Assembly (NCBI GenBank): GCA_932294295.1
Contig: OW028581.1
Coordinates: forward strand, 14,854,162 to 14,918,161
Length of the DNA: 64,000 nt
DNA from: Alitta virens
Lineage: Eukaryota > Annelida > Polychaeta > Phyllodocida > Nereididae
Reading direction: 5' to 3'
In this document: piece after piece, positions 22,914-33,862 of the stretch
How positions within the stretch are numbered: the stretch's first letter is position 1
Layout: the number at the start of each line of letters is the position of its first letter
The notes under the pieces: model-generated
Seen by the model: only the letters and a program-made list of their open reading frames with translations
Database searches by the model: none
Told to the model about the DNA's origin: nothing
Program-made: the position numbers and the translations under genes

Positions 22914-23678
22914 CCTAAAAATTCATAGGAGGTCATTTTAAGTCACCTGAAGCAGTTATGATTGAGCATTTTAAGGAACTTCGAGAAATTTAACATTTTT
23001 GTGAGTAGTGTAGGAGCTGAGTGAAAAGTTCTGGCACAAATGAAACTGGTCTACTTTTTTATTTATCAAGTTTTCATCTGCATTGGTATTGAATTTATTT
23101 TCAGATAATGATAACAAATGTCAAATAACAGAAAGTACATGCAAATTTACCATGCATAAATGACACAATTCATATTAACTAGTGGAAAACGGGAATTATT
23201 TCATAATGTGAATTATATTTATATTTCTCCGTTTAACCCTGCAAATTTTCCCTACTGGACACACATTATAGCCACTTATACTCCACTTAGACTGTTTTCC
23301 TATCATCTAAGCAGACAATAACCAACGAAAAATGTTAGTGAACTCCCTCCACAGTGCAAACTGAACTTGTTTTTCGTAATAAAGGCATTTAAACAAAACA
23401 AACAATCGAAAAAATTAGAAAATATGCCTAATGGAGTATAAGTTAGTTATATCCCTCTTAGTTGGGAGTTACCATTTATGTTGATTATATCCCTCCTCAA
23501 CCACAAAAAAATGTTTTTAACTCCCTACTATTCGGGAAAAGCTTCTTTGCTGCCAGTTACTCCCCAACAACTCTTGACAAATACAAACCGAACCAAACAA
23601 CTTTTGCCCCCCACCTTTAACTGTTCAATGGTTTGTTTGAAATTCATGAGAGTCCTTAAACTTATGCCGATTACTTAC

Positions 23679-23735
23679 CAGGCTTAGTTGGTGCGGGACT
23701 GTTGGTACTAATTCCTGGTACACCGTGGATCTTGA
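23679..23735 (-). CDS. CUB-GPI protein, 57-nt linker exon 2
   Basis: Minus-strand exon between CACAAATAG and a strong GTAAGT donor, phase 1 in and out. It encodes a Pro/Ser/Thr-rich linker: KIHGVPGISTNSPAPTKP. It has the same length and phase as the exon at 24450-24506, so either could be skipped without shifting the frame. In the inferred product it is the spacer and likely attachment region before the hydrophobic tail. Confidence 0.6.
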
Positions 23736-24105
23736 CTATTTGTGAATGTAGTAATAGAAAAAGCCATTGATAATTCATTAATTCATTAAAAATGCCTTGA
23801 CATTGCAAAGGACAGTTAAAAGACTTTCATCACAAAATATGATTACAAATGGCTGTCTAAGATATCTTAAATCCTTTAAATTTCCTTTGTTGTATTTATT
23901 TTAAAAGTGTGTGCATATATATCATAGACAGGCATCAGTAAAACTTTACAGCAGACTTTTATAGGATTAGAAACTCTGAATGCAGGACTGCCATGGACTG
24001 AGGGTCTGCCTCAGCTAGGGAGTGCAAGACTTGCATATTATGAGGGCCCCTGTATTACTGTAGTTTAGTAACTTTCTACGTCTATAATAGATAGATAGAT
24101 AGATA

Positions 24106-24378
24106 TGGGAAGTGCAGCCCTCTAAGGCAAGTTCTTGTCGCTATTGAGGGTTGATTGATGAGGTGAGAGAGGAGTCCACCCATGTTACACATTTACCCCA
24201 TGAGTGGGACCTTTTAATTGCCTTAGCATAGACACTGAGCACAAGAGACCGCCAATTTAACGTCTCTTCCGAATGACATCCAGCTGGGATGATGCTCATG
24301 AATGGTTGCTCTGGCCTGGGATTGAACCCGGGTCCTTCAGAGAGCAGGCGAGCGTCTTACCAGACCACCCAGCAGCCA
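24106..24378 (-). mobile_element. SINE family 2, full copy
   Basis: The minus strand begins GGCTGCTGGGTGGTCTGGTA, B box GACCCGGGTTCAATCCC, and ends AGAGGGCTGCACTTCCCATA followed by a (TATC)n tail. It lies in the intron between the two 57-nt exons. Confidence 0.88.
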
Positions 24379-24449
24379 AAATCTGCTCGAACGAATCAGG
24401 ATGCTTAAACTAAAATAGTTCTAACTGTTGAGGGGATGAATAAAATTAC

Positions 24450-24506
24450 CTGGCTTTGATTCGCATTCCAGGCGAAGACTTTGACTGTTTGTATCATGGC
24501 TTCGTG
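24450..24506 (-). CDS. CUB-GPI protein, 57-nt linker exon 1
   Basis: Minus-strand exon between ATAATTTTAG and GTAATT, phase 1-1. It encodes RSHDTNSQSLRLECESKP, polar with one cysteine. It directly continues the last strand of the CUB-like domain (FWLLFH-A-RSHD), where canonical CUB domains end in a similar F-x-x-x-Y/F-x-A motif. Confidence 0.55.
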
Positions 24507-24879
24507 CTAAAATTATATATTGAAAAAAAAACTTTAAAATGAGAAGTAAACTTGATGCATAGGTCAAAGGTCAAAGGTAAAACCAAGACAGCACCCCATC
24601 CTGGGGTTTACCAGTTCATTGCATTTGTCTGCAGCGAATATTTCTCATGGAACACTATACAGCGATAAATTAAATATCTTAGAGATGTCCTCCCATGTTA
24701 CATGTATCATCTTTTACTTCATCCTTATGTTTCTTATATGTTTACACTGTATCAATGATTGATATGCGTAATATGAAATAAATATGTTCTGAGTTCTGAG
24801 TTCAGAACATCAGTCATTTCCCAGAAACATTGGGCTATTTATAGCATTTTTTATTTTTATTTTTTTTTATGTATATATA

Positions 24880-25240
24880 TATGTCATTTGTATTATATAT
24901 ATCATTTATATCATCTTAAGAGAAGAGTATAATTGCTTTATCCTACAAAGCTTTTTTTTTTTTTTATCTATAATTGACTATTATAATATGCTATCACACC
25001 AGTCTGGTACAGGTCTGGTGCAGGTCTCTTTGTTAATGAGAGCTTTGCTTGTTCCCGGCTAAGTTGTAATGTGTGTGTGTCATAGCATGCCACTTCACTT
25101 CAAATCATTTCATCATTATTACTGTTTACCAAGTTTCCTATGAAATGTGGAATCTGTGACATCAATACAAGCATTATATAGGATTTAGCTGACAGGCCTA
25201 AAAGTGAGGTCATGTTCTGACTCCAGTTCCAATTGGAACC
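24880..25240. other. Intron, no gene; poly-T and TA tracts
   Basis: Contains ATATAT and a T homopolymer near 24952-24966, and TCTGGTRCAGGTCT repeated in tandem at about 25012-25027. Nothing coding. Confidence 0.4.
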
Positions 25241-25268
25241 ATATTTTATACAAAGCTAAATTTCTTAC

Positions 25269-25634
25269 CATGAAATAGAAGCCAAAACCTGACCTTTGGC
25301 ACCATGGTTGCATTCTCCAGTCTTATGCTCACTTGCATCTTGTTATCTTCAACCATTGCATAATCCATGGCCAGTTTCCCAGTGCCGGAGCAGAAAGGCC
25401 CATGGACTGAACCATCTGAGTGCAGGCAATAATTGGTGAAATTCACATATGGAGCAAATTCGCTGATGCTTAAGTACAAATACCTAGTTTCCGTGCTACC
25501 TGTTGCCCGGCAATCTATATCCTCTGCATCTTGGTAGTTTCTCTCACTATATCCATCACTCATGAGCAGAATTGGTAAGCTGGTGAAGGTTGTTGCAGTC
25601 CTACTCATACTTTTTAGTTCTACAGTTGACAAAC
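25269..25634 (-). CDS. CUB-GPI protein: CUB-like domain exon
   Basis: Minus-strand exon after ATTTTTTCAG, ending at a GTAAGA donor; 366 nt, phase 1-1, open throughout, giving about 121 residues. The fold signature is CUB-like: ILLMSDGYSERNY (GxxxSPxYPxxY-like), EDIDC, YLYLSISEF (the L-x-x-x-F-x-x-F strand), NYCLHSDGS, GPFCSG (G-x-F-C-G), KMQVSIRL and VRFWLLFH (the closing strand). CUB domains mediate extracellular protein or glycan binding. Two glycosylation sequons (NFT, NAT) agree with secretion. The signal-peptide exon lies upstream, above 25.7 kb, and was not recognised. Downstream, three phase-1 exons complete an apparent GPI-anchored protein. Confidence 0.72.
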
Positions 25635-25689
25635 CTGAAAAAATTGCATGAACCGATGCTAGCTTGAATCAGTACCAATATGTTACACC

Positions 25690-26160
25690 AGGTCACAATA
25701 ATCTCGGACGTGACCAGATGCTAGCGCAACGGGAGTCACGTTTTGGACTTCAGTGGGGATGGCGAGTGAGCGTGGATGACAAACAATTTTTAATCCTGCT
25801 TATTCTTGTCCAGACGCTCACTGAGCGATTTACAGATACTCGTGGTAATCTGCAGAACACTCCTGTCCCTCCAGTTCACTCGTGAATATCCGTGGAGAGG
25901 CCAAAATGTTTCAGCATGTTTAAAAATCTGGCCGACGTTCGAAGAGTGAAATTGTTAACCTTATTAAAGGAGTTACTCAGCGAACGGTTGGCAAACAGTT
26001 GGCGAACAGTCGGCGAACAGTTGGCGAACAGTTGGTGAGTAGTTGGCGAGTGATCTTTGGACAACCGTGGCCACTCATGCTCACTCGCAGGTACGCAGGG
26101 GTGGCTGTCCACTCTTGCATACTTGCCATCCACTCGTGTTCACTCTTGTAAAGCTCATTG
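25690..26160. repeat. Interspersed repeat family R, copy with 11-bp tandem core
   Basis: Shares GGGGATGGCGAGTGAGCG and AATATCCGTGGAGAGGCCAA with the copy at 1-285. At about 25978-26053 the unit GGCGAACAGTT is repeated 5-7 times with changes (AACGGTT, AACAGTC, GAGTAGTT). Open frames on either strand come from the repeat. Confidence 0.7.
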
Positions 26161-26184
26161 AACGTGGACTTGAAATCTAAACTT

Positions 26185-26275
26185 CACAGGATGTTGTGTG
26201 AATCCAGGACACCCAGCTGAGGGACTGCTTTAGCCAATGGAAGTTCTGGATTCACATAACATCCTAACCTGCAAA
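26185..26275. mobile_element. Short hairpin MITE, family C, copy 2
   Basis: CACAGGATGTTGTGTGAATC at the left, GATTCACATAACATCCTAAC at the right, and a GCCAATGG centre like the copy at 16.0 kb. Confidence 0.7.
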
Positions 26276-26279
26276 CCTG

Positions 26280-27230
26280 TTCATATACGTTTGATATAAG
26301 GCTGATTGCTCTCAGACACAATATTTCATTAAAACATCTAGGTTTTGGCATTTTTTCCCATCTTCAAAACAGTCTGTGAAAAGTTTTGATGAATTGGTAA
26401 TTAAAAGAAATATTGACATTTAAGTTCATGACAAATAGCTAAATTTGTTTACTTTCAAAGTATATTTTAAAGAGCCCCTAACGGGACATGAATGAAATAA
26501 ATAATATTTTTGCGTGCACATGTCTTATTATAGCCAATTTCACAGACTTGGAAACTAATGTTGTGCATAGACTTGGAAACTAGCATCATCTCAAGTCGGA
26601 TGAGAAACTAGATGCCAGTGGACATCACTGCAGACTCTTATTAGCTTGAGAACTATCTTAACTAATGCAAGCCCTGATTCACATTACGTCCTCTGGAGTT
26701 TAGCTTAAAAGCCTATGAGATTAGTTTCCAAGTCTATGAAATTGGCTGTAAGTCATGGGCACTAGAAAGATGTCGTGAGCATGGGAAAGATTTCATGAGC
26801 ACGGGAAAACCATTGGAAAGATCACTTGCTCATAACTCTTTAAATTTTCCCAGTTGTAATATCTCAACTGTAAATTGTCTCTTCATGCACTACGTGTTAT
26901 TTTTTTATATCACAAGAAAAAAGATACCACCTTACTACAATAGCACCTGTTTATCTTCAAAGGGTGCCAACCCCCCAGGCTATAAGATTAAAGGATCCCT
27001 TACAGGCCCCCAGGCTATTAAGATCAGGTCCCAGCAGGAGCCTGGGGCTAATTAGTGCAGGTGTTCTGTAGGTGAGAAAAGTCATATCCTCAGGCTCTTG
27101 TATCAACAGATTTGCATACCCCCCAGGGTCTAACATTTAGTGAAAGTTTATTGTAAATGTAAAAAAATAATAATAATGATAACTATGATATTAATAGTGT
27201 GCCATCAAGTCTTTCTGTTTAGTTTACATT
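26280..27230. other. Intergenic, no supported gene
   Basis: Contains a pair of GACTTGGAAACTA motifs and an inverted AGTTTCCAAGTCTATG near 26540-26740, and three CCCCCAGG-type blocks (CAGGCTATAAGATTAAAGG, CAGGCTATTAAGATCAGG) between 26960 and 27130. No coding support. Confidence 0.4.
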
Positions 27231-27236
27231 ACGACA

Positions 27237-27569
27237 ATGGAGGGTGAGGATGTCACAGAGAAATATATACACACAGTTATCCCTACAGATGTTAAACATA
27301 GAAATACTAGGCATGTTAAGGATACCTTACTTTCTAACAATGATGACATCATTACCTCTAGTAAGAGTCGTTGGAAGATTTTTGGTAGAACCATACCAAA
27401 AAATGAAGTCATCTTTATATGTCAGGTGGTAATTCTGTATATTGTCATCCTTACTTGCATAGTCAATTTGTCTCTTGGTAATGGAGACAGTAATTTGTGA
27501 ACTGCACTCTTGTCCTCTTCAATGGGAATGATGCTCCCTGCGCCAACCTTGTCAAAGAGGAGGGAGTGA
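27237..27569 (+). pseudogene. Small single-membrane-span protein beside a Polinton polymerase, one stop inside
   Basis: An ATG at 27237 opens 87 codons with a polar N-terminal half (HVKDTLLSNNDDII) and a membrane span (FICQVVILYIVILTCIVNL). TGA at 27498-27500 interrupts it. The same frame stays open and non-random for a further 22 codons to TGA at 27567, consistent with one recent nonsense change. Its place 0.4 kb from, and convergent with, a Polinton polymerase remnant suggests a Polinton-encoded accessory protein. That is inferred from position; the family is not identified. Confidence 0.5.
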
Positions 27570-27910
27570 CCAGCGAAGCACCCCAGGCTGATTACAGTCA
27601 TTCCTGTGCTCTCATTGGTCAAGCCTCTAGATGTCATTGCAACGTCTTGAATATGTCCTTAAGGCTGTACGTCTCTCTCTGACGTATGTGACATGGCAAG
27701 TATAAAATGCAGCAACCAGAGGCTCTTTCAAACATTCGCCTCAAGAGCTGAAAAGATATATAAAATCTCTCTCTCTCAAACTACAACATGGCCACCAGTC
27801 AGCTTACCTCTCAGACTCCTCAAGGATCAAATGGAATGACTCTCTGTTTGTTTGAATACACAAGAATTATTGCTCATGCTGCTCAGCAATACACGTCAGG
27901 ATACGTCACT

Positions 27911-29110
27911 ATTTCACGCTACAGTTGTGATACCTCCAAATGGAGGAATGTGCATATTGCCTGTCAAATTTGGCTCTTTCCTCAAAGTGGTACACCTCAA
28001 ACACTTTAACTACGGTGTAACCCACACTGAGGGCATCACTGAGATCAACAGATGTCCAGGTGCCTGTTATGTCATGCTCAGTGTCAGGACTAATACAGGG
28101 GGCCTGAGAGCCATTGTGGGCGCACTTGCTACAGAGAGGAAACAAGAGTTTTCCTCCGACGCGTAGGGGTAGACATGGATGGTAGAGACCTCTAGGTGGA
28201 CGTACTCGAGCCTGCACCAGACCAAAGTATTTTCCGATGTCACTGGCGGGTGGATCAATGATCACCTCCGGAATATCCACCGGAAAAACGTCGTTCTTCA
28301 ATACCATTGGATACAAGGAGCAGATGTCTACATAGCCGATCCGTTTTCCTTCCCGAACCTCATGATAGAGCTTCACGGCGTTAACATGTCCGCCATAAAA
28401 AGCAGCCCTCGGATCCAGGCGTGGTAGCAGATCGCTGTTTTGCTCAATCTCTCTCAAGCGCTCATTAGTTTCAAGCAGGTGTCTGAACTCACACTCCCAC
28501 ATCACGTGAACTTCAAAGTTGAGCTCTCTCCTCAGATACACTAGCCTTGCTTCTGTTCTCTTATACAGAGATTTCAGACTTTCGCCCGTGTATGGGTGGC
28601 ATACATTTGAGGATGTGTTGGGGCCTCCGAAGCTCCTCTTGCATCCGTGGTATACGCAGCCATGGAATTCCCATGCTGTCTCTTTACCAGTCCTGGGGTT
28701 CATATAATATCCATCTAGTTTCAGTCATCCGTCCTTGGTCTGGTTTAGCACACGATGTTCACCTCCATTGCGTGCATGTTGAATACACACACCACGCCGT
28801 TGCGACTCGTACTCCAGCCATATTATCGAGACTCTACTGTGAGCATCAAGCCCTGCGAAACCACATGATGGCATTCTGGCAAAGGGAGTGGAAATAAATT
28901 CCATGCTCTTTAGGTCAACAGTGCTCGGATCAACTGCTCTCCCATCCTCACAAGACTCAATTTGTCATTTTGCATGTAACCAGTGACCTTGCTATCACCT
29001 TCCAGTGTGATCGAGAACTTTTCAGTTAGAACATGTGGCGGTAGGTAGCCATGCATACACTGGCCAGAGTGTTGTACTGGAAGGGATCTATCCCAACCAG
29101 ACGAGTCACT
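27911..29110 (-). pseudogene. Polinton/Maverick protein-primed type-B DNA polymerase, decayed fragment
   Basis: The longest open part (28703 down to 27911) carries EFHGC-x-x-HGC, characteristic of Polinton polymerases, and motif A as DICSLYP. Upstream on the minus strand (to about 29110) recognisable N-terminal polymerase sequence (GIDPFQYNT-type and IQHARNGGE-type motifs) continues in changing frames with stops. Downstream it ends soon after the EVYHF-type motif, so motifs B and C of the palm are missing. It is therefore dead. Polintons are large self-synthesising DNA transposons related to viruses. No integrase, ATPase, protease or capsid gene and no terminal repeats were seen here. Confidence 0.85.
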
Positions 29111-29129
29111 CTCTCACCCGCTTCTAAAA

Positions 29130-29850
29130 CTACACGCAATTTAACATTAAATTGTACATTATAAGTAAATATATATATGTATATATAAATATGCATATGT
29201 AAGACTGCAGGTGTGACTAACTAAGACACTTCAATTTCAGTATTTAATTTTTTTTTTAATTGGCTCATGTCATTTACAAGCAAATATACATCTACAATCA
29301 TTGGGTTATTTATCTGGTTAATAATGCTCATTTGTCTTGTACAAAGCTCCTGTAGTGAAAGTATGAGTGAATATAACTCACAGCATGAATAGATTATACC
29401 CTCTCTATTGTCTAAGGGGTGGTATGGGGTTGTAAGTCTTTTGTGCTGTTATGTAACAAGAGGTTTACCCCCCTCTGAGTTGGCTTGCATTGGTCATGAG
29501 ACTGGTCATTGAGCCTTAAGATTTTGAAGAGATAAGACGTTTAGTATTGATCGATAAAAAAATGCCTTGGATCTTATTGTGTTCGCATTGAGTATACGCT
29601 CAGCTAAAGCTTGGATTTGTGGGAACAATGGACTGTGCCGATGCACATCATCTGGTGAAGTAATGTGCGATGAGATCAAAGCAACACCGTATTTCATGAT
29701 GGACTAAAGAGAGGGAAAGAGACTGACTCTAAAGACGACCCAGGGTTTCAATGTTGACAGTCTTGGAGATACAGCGGGGTTTGGTAGAGTGATGATCATC
29801 GGTCTTTCGTTGGATCAATGCTCTCAGATCCCTGAGACATTTCCTTCGAT
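29130..29850. other. Intergenic / 5' flank of the two-TM gene
   Basis: AT-rich left part with TATATATGTATATATAAAT near 29170 and poly-T near 29250. No supported gene before 29861. Confidence 0.35.
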
Positions 29851-29860
29851 CATGTGCGTC

Positions 29861-30722
29861 ATGACTACGACTATGAGCAGACCCTTTACCACGATGGCTG
29901 GACCACCTTTAACGAGGGCTGCAGTCACTGAGGTGCGCCCAGCTGCAGGAAGTGATGCTCCCAATCAGAGGCCAGAGCCAGCATCGAGGACTACGGTGAA
30001 TGGCATGCTTATCTGGACAGTGGTATCGGGGGTGATAGGGGCTATATTAACAGGGTGCATTCTGGTGAGTTTGGTAAATCTTCATGCTAGAATAAACACC
30101 CATGCACGCTGCAATGATCCGCCCATGTTTGCCGTCAGCTGTTGCTTAATATGTATGGCTGTGATCTTATTTCCCTTCCATTTGTGTGCGAAAATCTGCA
30201 AGTGTACATCTTGCTGTTTGCATACACTGGATAGGACTTTGAGCTGCAATTCCTCATCCTTCACTGCTTAAATAAGACTAGGTTAGTCACTCAATTCCTC
30301 TGATTGTGTCTTTGAATATCTCATTATCATACACCTCATATTGATACATATACACTGGATTATATATTAATCTACTAAAGACTTCTCAATAATGATAGCC
30401 CACTGACATTATGTGCATAATTAACTAGTAACCATCATTCATTGTAAGAGTGCAACCAATTGGTTTCTTTCGTTAACTTATTCGTCTTTGATTGTCATTC
30501 TGTAATGTAAACAGAAAAATAAATGTGTCTTCTCTTCTTTCTTTACTTCAGGCAAGAGACTACGTCTTTCTGAAGTGCAAAGAAATTGTTGTTAGAGTAC
30601 TCACCATATTGGCAGACTTTGATAATTGCAACACATTCTTTATCTGGATTGTGTACGCGGCACTCTTCATGAGCGTTGCACTGGCGAGTAATATTTTTTG
30701 CCATAGTGGACGTGCTGTTTAA
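29861..30722 (+). CDS. Small two-membrane-span protein, two exons, family unknown
   Basis: The exons are 29861-30064 and 30552-30722, about 124 residues. The donor after 30064 is a consensus GTGAGT in phase 0, and the acceptor follows an excellent pyrimidine tract (TTCTTTCTTTACTTCAG). The N-terminal half is Pro/Ala/Thr-rich and polar (GPPLTRAAVTEVRPAAGSD). Two hydrophobic segments follow, LIWTVVSGVIGAILTGCIL and FFIWIVYAALFMSVALA, separated by a basic loop of about 27 residues containing KCKEIVVRV. A short proline-rich start plus two spans joined by a cytosolic loop resembles the CD225/dispanin layout, but the conserved dispanin loop residues are absent, so that is only a layout analogy. The start is uncertain: ATG at 29852, 29861 or 29873, or an upstream non-coding exon. 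Confidence 0.5.
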
Positions 30723-30729
30723 ATTCGAA

Positions 30730-31240
30730 ATAATCATCCAAGGGTGTGTTTTCTGACATGTCATAAAAATGGTTTTGTTGCAGGTAGTGATACTCTGTGC
30801 AGTAGCTCCTGAAATGGAAAAGTGCATTAACAAAGTAGTCCAATAGTATGGATCAGAAGTATGGTTCCAGATTCAGTGACATAAAATATACTTATATTAT
30901 TTAGGTGCTAAAATGTTTAATGAACTGTTGACAAAAATCACTAATTTGAAAAATATACAACAGTTCAATATAAAATTTAAGAGGCTTTTACCTAGATAAA
31001 TATTAGTTCATTCGATTGGATGCATTGAGTATGATTGACATTGTTGTTTAATCTCATAAATATATATTGTAATAAAAATTTGAATTGAATTGAATTTAAT
31101 AATGAGGCTTGAAGTAGTGCCACCGTTTTAACAGTCTTTAAACCGTAACAGCAAAACCTTGAAGAAGTTAAAAAAAATATTCATCTGCAATAAAACACAC
31201 TCTAATTAAAGTTAATCTCTTAATCGAAAAACCTTACCAT
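30730..31240. other. 3' flank, no gene seen
   Basis: AT-rich. Contains AATAAAAATTTGAATTGAATTG near 31070, a possible polyadenylation region for the two-TM gene. Confidence 0.3.
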
Positions 31241-31241
31241 C

Positions 31242-31480
31242 TACAGTTGCGGTCACAAATGTGTGTACACCTGAACCGAAATCAGATAATTATTATTAAA
31301 GTGCTTCCACTACAATGATAATTTTTCTCAAATATATTTTTTATGTTTGAAAAAAGATCCTGTGTTTTGTCAAGAGTATTGAATGTATCAGAACTGAAAC
31401 TATGATTTATTTGAGAAAAAAATTGCACTTTAATAATGGTTTTCTGATTTCTTGCCAAAAACCAATAACCAACCAACTAA
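31242..31480. mobile_element. Tc1-like transposon end with inverted subterminal blocks
   Basis: TACAGTTGCGGTCACAAATG followed by TGTGTACACC has the form of Tc1/mariner inverted ends (family knowledge). The blocks GATCCTGTGTTTTGTCAAGA and TGCACTTTAATAATGGTTTTC recur, diverged, at 45770-45910. No transposase frame. A non-autonomous fragment. Confidence 0.55.
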
Positions 31481-31559
31481 TCAACCTACCAAAACTAATT
31501 CTAAGGACCCCAGAATCAATAATCAAATATCAGAATTAAGTTTCATTCCATCATTTTTA

Positions 31560-31690
31560 GCACAAACAAGCCCATTCACTTGTGAAAAATCAGCCAAAAG
31601 ATGGTTTATGTTGATGGTTGGTTGGCTATAAGCCATATCGTAAACTCCTGTGGTCATGCTGTGAACTCAGAGGTCAAAGGTCAAGTGGGA
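31560..31690. repeat. Repeat block, inverted relative to 33650-33800
   Basis: In reverse complement, TTGACCTTTGACCTCTGAG, GGAGTTTACGAT, CTTTTGGCTGATTTTT and CAAGTGAAT match 33690-33800 (TTGACCTTTGACCTCTGAGG, CGGAGTTTACGAT, CTTTTGGCCGATTTTT, CAAGTAGAT) in the same order. Confidence 0.7.
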
Positions 31691-31929
31691 TAAACAGACC
31701 CCCATTATTGCCGCACCCCTAGCGTCGCGTACATACTTCTGAGATTTTGTTGCTGCAAAGTTTGTTGAAATTAACGTACGTAGGAGCTGGTCAACAAATG
31801 GACCTAATTGGAATCCAGTCAATGATTCATTCTCCCCAAAGGAGGGAACTTCGTGTAATTGTAGTTTATGGAATAATATATGCTGCCAACTATGACAATA
31901 ACAACATCTATTATAATGTTTTTTTTTAA

Positions 31930-33245
31930 TAAAATGAGGAATGATAACTAAATTAATCCAGATCTTACACTGTCATACAAAATGTTAGCTTCAGCTAAAT
32001 ACATGGAATCCAATAAATCATAATGTGGAAATACATTTTTGAATGTGTATACCTAAGGGAGCGTACATGGGCCTAAGTACAGGGTGGAGGTAAGGGAGAC
32101 AAAAATATTTTTCACTTTTTCACACTTTTTGTATCCTTACAATGTATATTATTGGGAAAAACGAGGACCCCCCCCCCCCTCCAACACTTTTTCAGAGCAA
32201 ACAATTCTAATTACAGTGTATATTGTATTTTGTAGTTACAGTATTTGAAACCTATACTTCTAATGTATTCAACTACATGAACGGTGCATATATTAAATCG
32301 TATTTTGTCAAATACGATTTGCTTGTATATTTAACTGTTGGATTTTCGAGGTTTAAAAACAACCTGCACAGTAAATCAGCATGTCATATTCAGTTTCTCA
32401 TGAAATACAATTATACTACTTATTGTACAGTTCATGTCTATTTCATATTTGGTAGAAGCTGGAGCATTCTCTGAAATTTTGAAACCAATCAATTGAGCCA
32501 TTTAGATTTAATTACTACATTAACGGCAGAAAAACAGCAATTTTTGCCATTTTAGTGTGATATTTTTAAGTTTAACAAATATTACTGATCAATTGATGTC
32601 AATAATTCATGCTTACAATTTAATGTTCTAAACTACCATTTTCCAATACACATTTAAAGTTTACATAAACTTGCTCAGCCTGTTCACTGTTCATCTTACA
32701 AAAGAGAATCCCAAACTCAACATTATATATGAACTATGATGAAGGATATAGTTTGCTGAAATTATGTCGAAACATCAGCAATAATAGTGGTGAAAATATA
32801 TTTGCTGAAATTTTAATTTAGCTTATCCCTGTGTCACTAGTATCCATCAAAAATCCTTATGTTTCCAGGGTAGTGATAGCCCAAGAAAAATTGAAAATGG
32901 ATGTTCCAAGCATTATACTCAACATTCAATGTATTTTATTTTGGGATTTTCGACCGACCCATTTGAAAGAACCTGAGAAGTTTCAGATCAAATAAGTGTG
33001 GCCTCACAATACAATAAAATCAAACGATTAAGCCAACAATTGTACTTATGTTATTGGCCTAAATAGAAATACAATTTTACGAATTTAAGGCTTTTTCTAG
33101 AAGTGAGACATTAAATGGTTGTTTACTGTTAACTTTTATGAAATACAACAGATTCATGGGCATGTGAAACACAGAATTGTTCCTGCCATTTTTCTCATCT
33201 GTATATCCATTGTGACCACCAACAAATGCACAAAGCGTGTGTCAT
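31930..33245. other. Gene-poor stretch left of the satellite
   Basis: AT-rich. A C homopolymer is at about 32169-32180. Only short open frames without domain or splice support. Confidence 0.4.
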
Positions 33246-33251
33246 GGGCAT

Positions 33252-33288
33252 TTTGGCTCTTTCCTCAAAGTGGTACACCTCAAACACT
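33252..33288 (-). pseudogene. 37-bp shard identical to the Polinton polymerase remnant
   Basis: 37 bases identical to 27969-28005 (both begin TTTGGCTCTTTCCTCAAAGT and end AAACACT), in the part of the polymerase that carries the EVYHF-type motif. The flanks do not match. Confidence 0.75.
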
Positions 33289-33649
33289 ATAAAATCACTG
33301 AAAATTATACCATTTTCTTATTAAGTATTAAGTGCAAATTCTTCAGTCATATTGTTGAGATCAGATGGTCCTTTCCATCAGATTCGTAAACATAATGTCC
33401 AGCCATCCACACCTTGATAAATTACAAAAACGTTTTCAATGGATGCATTAAAAAGACAACAAAATTCATGCATGTATAGCAACACCACTCATTGACATGA
33501 TCAAGTTCAGATAACCATGTACACATGAACATCACATTTAGCAGGCCTGGGGCAAATGACTTTTTATTTTAAATTTTAATCAGACTTATCTACTTTAGTT
33601 GTAAATATAGAGAGCTATGGTTGTGTGATAACTTGCATACAGCATTGCT

Positions 33650-33862
33650 GCAGTGGCCCACGCAGTGGCACACGTAGTGGCCCAGTTTATCTCCTTGACC
33701 TTTGACCTCTGAGGACACAAGATGGAGGCGCGGAGTTTACGATCTCACTTATTTGCAGAAAACCAGCTTTTGGCCGATTTTTCTCAAGTAGATTAATGCA
33801 AAAATGAAGCAAAATTAAATTTTCTTTGAATGCTTTATAATATTTTTTACATCACACAAGTT
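33650..33862. repeat. Left flank block of the satellite
   Basis: See 31560-31690. Immediately left of the first 49-bp unit, with no unit-like sequence before 33863. Confidence 0.6.

Noticed and set aside
27909..28897. Plus-strand open frames across the Polinton polymerase
   Set aside because: Antisense shadows of the minus-strand polymerase remnant.
30543..30833. Cys-rich minus-strand frame with a GTGAGT-like site, resembling an EGF-type module
   Set aside because: It is antisense to an exon with a much stronger acceptor and matching phase on the plus strand, and it has no convincing acceptor of its own.
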